64,000 nucleotides of DNA from positions 1 through 64,000 of the forward strand of contig SJRY01000084.1 of the NCBI GenBank assembly GCA_011319805.1. The letters are read 5' to 3'. Position 1 is the stretch's first letter, and each line of letters opens with the position of its first letter. The notes beneath the pieces are model-generated. The model made no database searches. It saw only the letters and a list, made by a program, of their open reading frames with translations, and was not told where the DNA came from. The position numbers and the translations under genes are program-made. This stretch comes from Macrocybe gigantea (Eukaryota; Basidiomycota; Agaricomycetes; Agaricales; Callistosporiaceae). Positions 59,184 to 64,000 of this stretch are shown one piece after another.

Positions 59184-60081
59184 GACAGAATAAATCAACT
59201 TCATGTCCCATCAAACCCCGGTCCATTCGTCAGAACGCATGTGTACGTTCCAAGATGGGACCATTGCCTCCGAGATGTAAGAAGGGGAGAGGCTGTATGT
59301 ACGGCCTTCGGCGTCTAATGACATCACAGTCGGCATGATCTTGGAATCCGATGCTAATTTAATATTCTTCTGCGCTGAGAAAGAGAATGCATTTCTATCC
59401 AGAAAAGGGTGGCAATTGAATGATCAACCCTTGCCAGAAGCGCTCATGTTAGCTTTGACACGCATTATGCACCCTGAGAATGCAGAACATGGGAAAACAT
59501 AGCATATTGGTCCCCAATCGTAGTAGATGAGCATCTGCCGGCGTGTGGGCAGTCGGTAGCGCTGTGCCCAAGTTTGCGAAAATGACCGCTGTGGCGCCCT
59601 TGCTCTTCATTGCCCTTTGACCATGTAACGGAAAGACACCGTCTCGAGATGAATGCTTGAGATGCCTAGAAGTCGACTTGGACATGCTAGGAAGGACGGG
59701 CATCTAAGATCACAGCCATCTACCGGAATAAAGCGACTGAGTGGCCTGAACGGCTTCCAGGCCGCCTGCCAGATGAAAGGCACACGGCACAGAAGTAGCG
59801 CCCCCACGATAAGCCCTGTCAGTGACATGCTGCCAACACGCGCATGGGATTCCGAAGGTGATGGCCCTAAAACAGAGTTGCCACTGCCTCATCTCAAGTG
59901 TAGCTGCACGATTATATCTTCTGCTGGCTGAACATTCGCGATTTTTTCACACTAGCTAAACGATACAGTCTGCGCAAGCCAATGGATTCGCCACTGGAAA
60001 CGGACGCCCCAAAGTGTCCATCGCATATGTCCAATTTCTTGTACATCCCAGCTATTATCGATGAGAATTTTACCTAGCCTC
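59184..60081. other. Right flank, no recognised gene
   Basis: Short ORFs on both strands without recognisable domains. The last part may hold a 5' exon of the GTPase pseudogene that follows, since the sequence before its P-loop reads like an intron acceptor (ACCTAG). Confidence 0.35.
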
Positions 60082-61396
60082 ATGGGCGGAACCGGAACGG
60101 GAAAAACGACAGTGCGTAAAGAGTGACCTGCTGCACCTCTGACGGCGATTAACTTCGGATCCCAATGATATGGAAAGTTTGTGAACCTTATCGGCGGCGC
60201 AGAATTTCGTGTAGGAAACGATTTGGAGTCTTGCACAGACCAAGTCCAGTTGCACAATTTTGAATTTGAGGGTTACGACGTCACGTTGGTCGATATGCCA
60301 GGCTTTGATGATTCGAGCAAAAGCGACAGCGATATTCTCAGAATGATCGCAGAGTTTCTTGCATCACAGTAGGTCTTCCTGTTTCATGCTTCACCAGCGG
60401 AAAGAGACATGTCATGTCGCAGATACCGAGCCAAGAAAACACTTCATGGAGTACTGTACTTCCATCGCATCTCTAACGTGCGGATGGGCGGGTCATCGAA
60501 GCGCAACTTCATCATGTTCCAGAAGCTCTGCGGCTCTGCAGCGTTCACAAATGTCGCTATCGTGACGACCCGTTGGGATATTGAAGAGCCAGAAGTCGGT
60601 GAGAAGCGTTTGAACGAGCTCATTTCTAAACCGCAGTTGTTCAAGCCGGTGCTCGATGGCGATGCATGTGTGTTCAAGCATGACCACACTCAGGCGTCCA
60701 CAGCCAATGTCCTGCGGCACCTGATCGTGAAGATGCCACAGACATTGCTCATCCAGAGAGAGATGGTTGACGAGGGGATGGAGGTGCTGCAGACGACGGC
60801 AGGCAGGAGCTCCAGCGGGAAATCGTGGAGCAGATCGAGAAACATGAACGGGAGGTCGAAGAATTGCTGAAGGAGCAAGCCCGGACGCGTCCGCTCGGGC
60901 GGAGCTGGAGGAGGAATGTCGCGTGCTGCGGGAACGGATGATCCATCTGTAGAACGAGTCGTCGAAGCTTGCCGGAATTCGGGAAGTCGATGAGCAAGAG
61001 TCATTGGTAGCGGGAGTTTCGAGTGTAGCCTTCACTCCAGAACCTTCGACCCTTGGTCCTCCTCTGCCTCCTCGCCCCGCAGTCACTTTTGTCCAGCTCA
61101 CCGATGGTTTTCCTTCTTCTCATCGTCCAAGTCCCATTCGCAGGCATTCAGTGGCGACAACACCAGGCGATGAGAACAGGGTGACGCTGGAAGCGCGAGT
61201 TGAGCAAATTCAAGAGGAGTTGCGGGCCATCAATATACGGCTGGACGAGGATCGGCAACGCAAAGATGAGGACCGTACGCGCTTAGACGACCTCGAAAGG
61301 CAGCTAGGAATGGTTCTAACGCTGCGCGGATGGGTGATTGGAAAGCTGAATACCATTGCAATGGTGTTGGGGCAGATTCGAGCTAGACGGTCATAA
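60082..61396 (+). pseudogene. P-loop GTPase with coiled-coil tail, two frameshifts and one stop
   Basis: Exon with P-loop MGGTGTGKTT (60082-60111), intron 60112-60177, exon 60178-60368 (FVNLIGGAEFRVGNDLESC; switch II LVDMPGFDDSSKSD), intron 60369-60422, then 60423 on (KKTLHGVLYFHRISNVRMGG; base-recognition-like TTRWD). Near 60803 a one-base change shifts the frame before the coiled coil (QREIVEQIEKHEREVEELL), a second shift lies near 60890, and TAG (from CAG) follows near 60951. The C-terminal part 61004-61396 is open and coiled-coil rich. It is the best preserved of three related GTPases here. Confidence 0.75.
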
Positions 61397-62686
61397 AACT
61401 TGAATCACCATCACTTCTCAGCTGCCATCAGCGGCCACGATATCCTCACATGTGCTTCTGACTTCGTTTCCGTTGCGATATGCGCTCCATATTAGTGTAC
61501 GCAAAATTGCTATTCAGGCGACAGCTGACCTCTGGGAATAGTGTCAAGCCTCAGCTCATCTAACAATTACCTGCTTGTCGCGGCAATTGTCCAATATGAT
61601 GGAAAAAGCTGACGTGTGCATCGAGGCGAGGTGGGTGTACGGGGTTAAGTAGAGAGGACATTCAGAGAAGACGTCAAAGGCATCCACATAAACTTGACTT
61701 ACACACGTGTCGTAGAGACACATCACCGCCAAGTCGTCCTTTTTGAAATCAAACTCTCTCTCTCCTTCAAATCATCATATTTGACGCGCATGAGGTGCGA
61801 TTAGGTACAGATGAATAATAGGTTGACCGTTGGAGACAGCTTCACATGCAGCAGAAGCTGCCACCACTAGGCGTCTTCTCCCTCCTAGCTCCGAAGTCGC
61901 CCTTGCTGAGATTATGAACAATAGTTTTTCCCAACGTATATCGCACGTAGTGGCCGCAACACCGGATGAAGAGAATAAGGCACAGAGTGGACAAATCCAA
62001 CGCAGCGGCAAGCTCTTCACATACGAGTGGACAAGGATCGGCGCCGCGGAGGTGGAGAGGACGGTATGCGCTCGGAAGCAATCAAAGAATGGCCTGGAGT
62101 AGATATGAAGTTACAGGAATGGGGGCTGAGCATCTTTGCGATGATGTTTTGTCCAAGAAATCTGTCTGACGGTGTTCCGTCTCATTGATGCAAGCTTGGC
62201 TGCATAGAATTCTGACAATTGTAGTGAATGACAGCACTTTAGCATCAGATCTCACCAAGACTGTCAACGAAATCTCAAACTACAGAGGAACAGAATCGTG
62301 AAAAATTTTCAGAACACCAAGCTTTAGAGCTCACCTAGACAGGGAATACGCTCATCCGTGGCTGTGATCCAAGTGTCACAGGAAGAGATCCAAATGGACA
62401 CGCGTCTTGGCATGCGACCACATCGTTCTAGCATGATCTTTCCTTCCAGCGCAAGCGTACTTGACAGCCGACTCGCAGATAGCTTCCAAGCAGGCCTTTG
62501 TAAGGCACCAACAGTGAAAGCTGCCTGCGGGAAGCGAACTGCACCGGCCTTCTTTTTTTCCGTCTCTCCTTTCTGTCCTTCCACAGGCACGAATTGCATT
62601 TTGTGCACACGACCGCTGGTACGCCGCTCTTCACGAGTCATATAACAGCAAGTTCTGAACTTGGTCTCTCTACTAAAGTCTGGTTG
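61397..62686. other. Intergenic region before the exopolyphosphatase gene
   Basis: ORFs at 61830-62102 (+), 62358-62645 (+) and 62641-62324 (-) show no domain or splice logic I can support. It presumably includes the promoter of the PPX1-like gene, but no TATA box stands out. Confidence 0.4.
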
Positions 62687-64000
62687 ATGAGCACTTTGAA
62701 GGCTTTGAAGCGTGCTGCAACGGCTCTTAGTCCGCCCTCGTCTCCGACCTCGCCGATGTCACCCATGCGACTGAAGCGCATATTCACGCTCTCGGGCACA
62801 AACGGCGTCTCTAATGAGAGCACTGGCCCCTTGACGGACAAGAGAAAGAAAAAGAAGAAAACCGACGAAGACGACGACGCGGCGGACGACCCACCTCCGA
62901 CACGCCCGCCTTCAGACGCCCTAGTGGACTGGCTCGTCGATACAAAGAAAAAATACCTCAAAGACGTGAATGGTTTGGAAGAAGCATCCGAGGAAAAGAA
63001 CAGAACTCCAGCACAGAATTGGATTGTGTGTATGGGAAACGAAGCTGGAGGTCCGTCTCGCCTTTCTTCTTTCTTCAATTTTAATTCGCACCTCCTGACT
63101 CTGGACTCGATGTTACTAGACCTCGACTCGATTGCATGCTCAATTGCCTTAGCATGGGCCTTTTCGGAGCTTCACGGAAGGCCATGCGTACCATTGGTGC
63201 GCACGCCACGAGAAGATCTCATTCTTCGTCCAGAGAACATCTACGCGTTCCAGCTTGCGGGTATCACGAAGCCAGACGAGCAACTCCTGACCGTCTCGGA
63301 TCTCACTGACTTTCTGCCATCTGAGGCGCAGATCCAGGCGCATACCCATGCTCATAATGGCGATTCCGCCTTTGATGCTCAAAACTCGTTTTCAGCAAAA
63401 TTCCCATCGGACAAGTTCGCGCTTGTGGACCACAACAGGCTCCACGAGAGTTTCTCGCTGAATAATCCTTCGGCAGAGGTCATCGCCGTACTTGACCACC
63501 ACCAGGACGAAGGGCTATACCCATCCGCCGATCCACGCGTGATCATCATGCCGCCATGCGGGAGCTGCACCTCGCTCGTCACCGCTGCATGTGCGGAACA
63601 CCTCCCTCCCAACACCCCTCCGCCAGCACCTGATGGTCGGGCAGGCAGGAACAAGGAGAAGAGCCCAGACGATATTCTACCAGAGCTCGCCACCTTGCTC
63701 CTCGGTGGCATCCTCATTGACACATCTGGACTTAAACCAGAATCAGCAGGCGGGAAGTCGACAGCCCATGACCGACGTGCGGCACTCTGGCTCGCTCCAC
63801 GGTCTACGCTACTTCTCCCAAACGATGGTTTGTTCGCGCCACAGTCCGGGTTCGACGACGGCGACGACACGGCGCTGCGAGGAACAGACGCAGTGCGGAC
63901 CTTGGTGAAGCAATTGGATTACAAGAAAAAGAAGGAGATAGAGCACCTACCGGTGTCGGCGCTATTGAGACGTGACTTCAAAGCGTACGAACTGACGCTT
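62687..64000 (+). CDS. PPX1-like exopolyphosphatase (DHH family), 3' truncated by window end
   Basis: Exon 1 is 62687-63050 and exon 2 begins at 63120 after a 69-bp intron with donor GTCCGT and acceptor CTAG; 415 residues are visible. Cytosolic exopolyphosphatases of this DHH phosphoesterase family release phosphate from polyphosphate chain ends with metal help. Seen motifs are GNEAGDLDSIA (about 117-127, formed across the intron), LVDHNRL (223-229), VLDHHQDE (245-252, the DHH signature) and CGSCTSLV (about 270-277). The N-terminus (1-75) is Ser/Pro-rich and then Lys/Asp-rich, longer than in yeast-type enzymes. The frame is open to the end of the window. The C-terminal DHHA2 domain would lie beyond it. 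Confidence 0.85.
   Translation, partial: MSTLKALKRAATALSPPSSPTSPMSPMRLKRIFTLSGTNGVSNESTGPLTDKRKKKKKTDEDDDAADDPPPTRPPSDALVDWLVDTKKKYLKDVNGLEEASEEKNRTPAQNWIVCMGNEAGGPSRLSSFFNFNSHLLTLDSMLLDLDSIACSIALAWAFSELHGRPCVPLVRTPREDLILRPENIYAFQLAGITKPDEQLLTVSDLTDFLPSEAQIQAHTHAHNGDSAFDAQNSFSAKFPSDKFALVDHNRLHESFSLNNPSAEVIAVLDHHQDEGLYPSADPRVIIMPPCGSCTSLVTAACAEHLPPNTPPPAPDGRAGRNKEKSPDDILPELATLLLGGILIDTSGLKPESAGGKSTAHDRRAALWLAPRSTLLLPNDGLFAPQSGFDDGDDTALRGTDAVRTLVKQLDYKKKKEIEHLPVSALLRRDFKAYELTL

Noticed and set aside
61830..62645. Short ORFs before the exopolyphosphatase gene as host genes
   Set aside because: Overlapping candidates on both strands, no domain and no convincing splice sites.
1..64000. CRISPR arrays, rRNA or tRNA genes
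   Set aside because: No short regularly spaced repeats and no recognisable RNA gene were seen; the only repeats are LTRs and element copies.

Overview
The window looks like nuclear DNA of a mushroom-forming basidiomycete (Agaricomycetes-like; inferred). The visible support is spliceosomal introns of about 50-70 bp with GT-AG ends, chromodomain Ty3/gypsy elements, a MULE transposase with a SWIM finger, coiled-coil P-loop GTPases of a type common in these fungi, and an exopolyphosphatase gene with one intron. I saw no rRNA, tRNA or CRISPR.

Layout. 1-5.58 kb is a left flank with a decayed MULE/SWIM transposase pseudogene (+), a short hypothetical ORF (-), and an apparently intact five-exon gene for a 185-aa GRF zinc-finger protein (-). 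5.58-48.96 kb is a nest of LTR retrotransposons. 48.96-52.0 kb holds two broken P-loop GTPase paralogues (-). 52.0-59.18 kb is one more Ty3 element. 59.18-64 kb is the right flank, with a third broken GTPase (+) and the 5' part of a PPX1-like exopolyphosphatase gene running off the end.

The nest was resolved from target-site duplications (TSDs). Family SP is a self-primed chromovirus with LTRs of about 320 bp. Copy O (+, 5584-8186 and 20937-23282) holds copy A (-, 8187-20931, TSD CAACC). Copy A holds copy B (-, 12986-19416, TSD AGTGT), the youngest and best preserved. Copy C (+, 23283-48956) adjoins O. C was split by family AS (-, 27387-39878, LTRs about 1.1 kb), which itself carries a solo AS LTR (35006-36129). 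C was split again by family S (+, 41202-47853, 173-bp LTRs, TSD GAACT), which holds two solo SP LTRs. Family E (-, 52003-59178, 419-bp LTRs, TSD ACTGT) holds a third solo SP LTR.

Most unusual content. (1) Element AS carries, on the strand opposite its own gag-pol and between integrase and 3' LTR, a spliced gene with its own TATA box. Its five exons join into an uninterrupted 599-codon frame with a Zn2Cys6-like cluster and an acidic tail, while the pol around it is broken. (2) SP shows Tf1/sushi-type self-priming: the predicted 5' end of its mRNA is perfectly complementary over 11 nt to the primer site beside the LTR in all four copies. (3) SP also has an upstream 141-codon ORF ending in a stop shared by all copies, a possible -1 slippery site between gag and pol, and a third ORF after the chromodomain whose ATG overlaps the pol stop (ATGA). 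(4) In copies A and B the LTR differences fall at CpG sites, pointing to methylation-linked C-to-T decay, and copies A and C share nonsense mutations although A has its own TSD.
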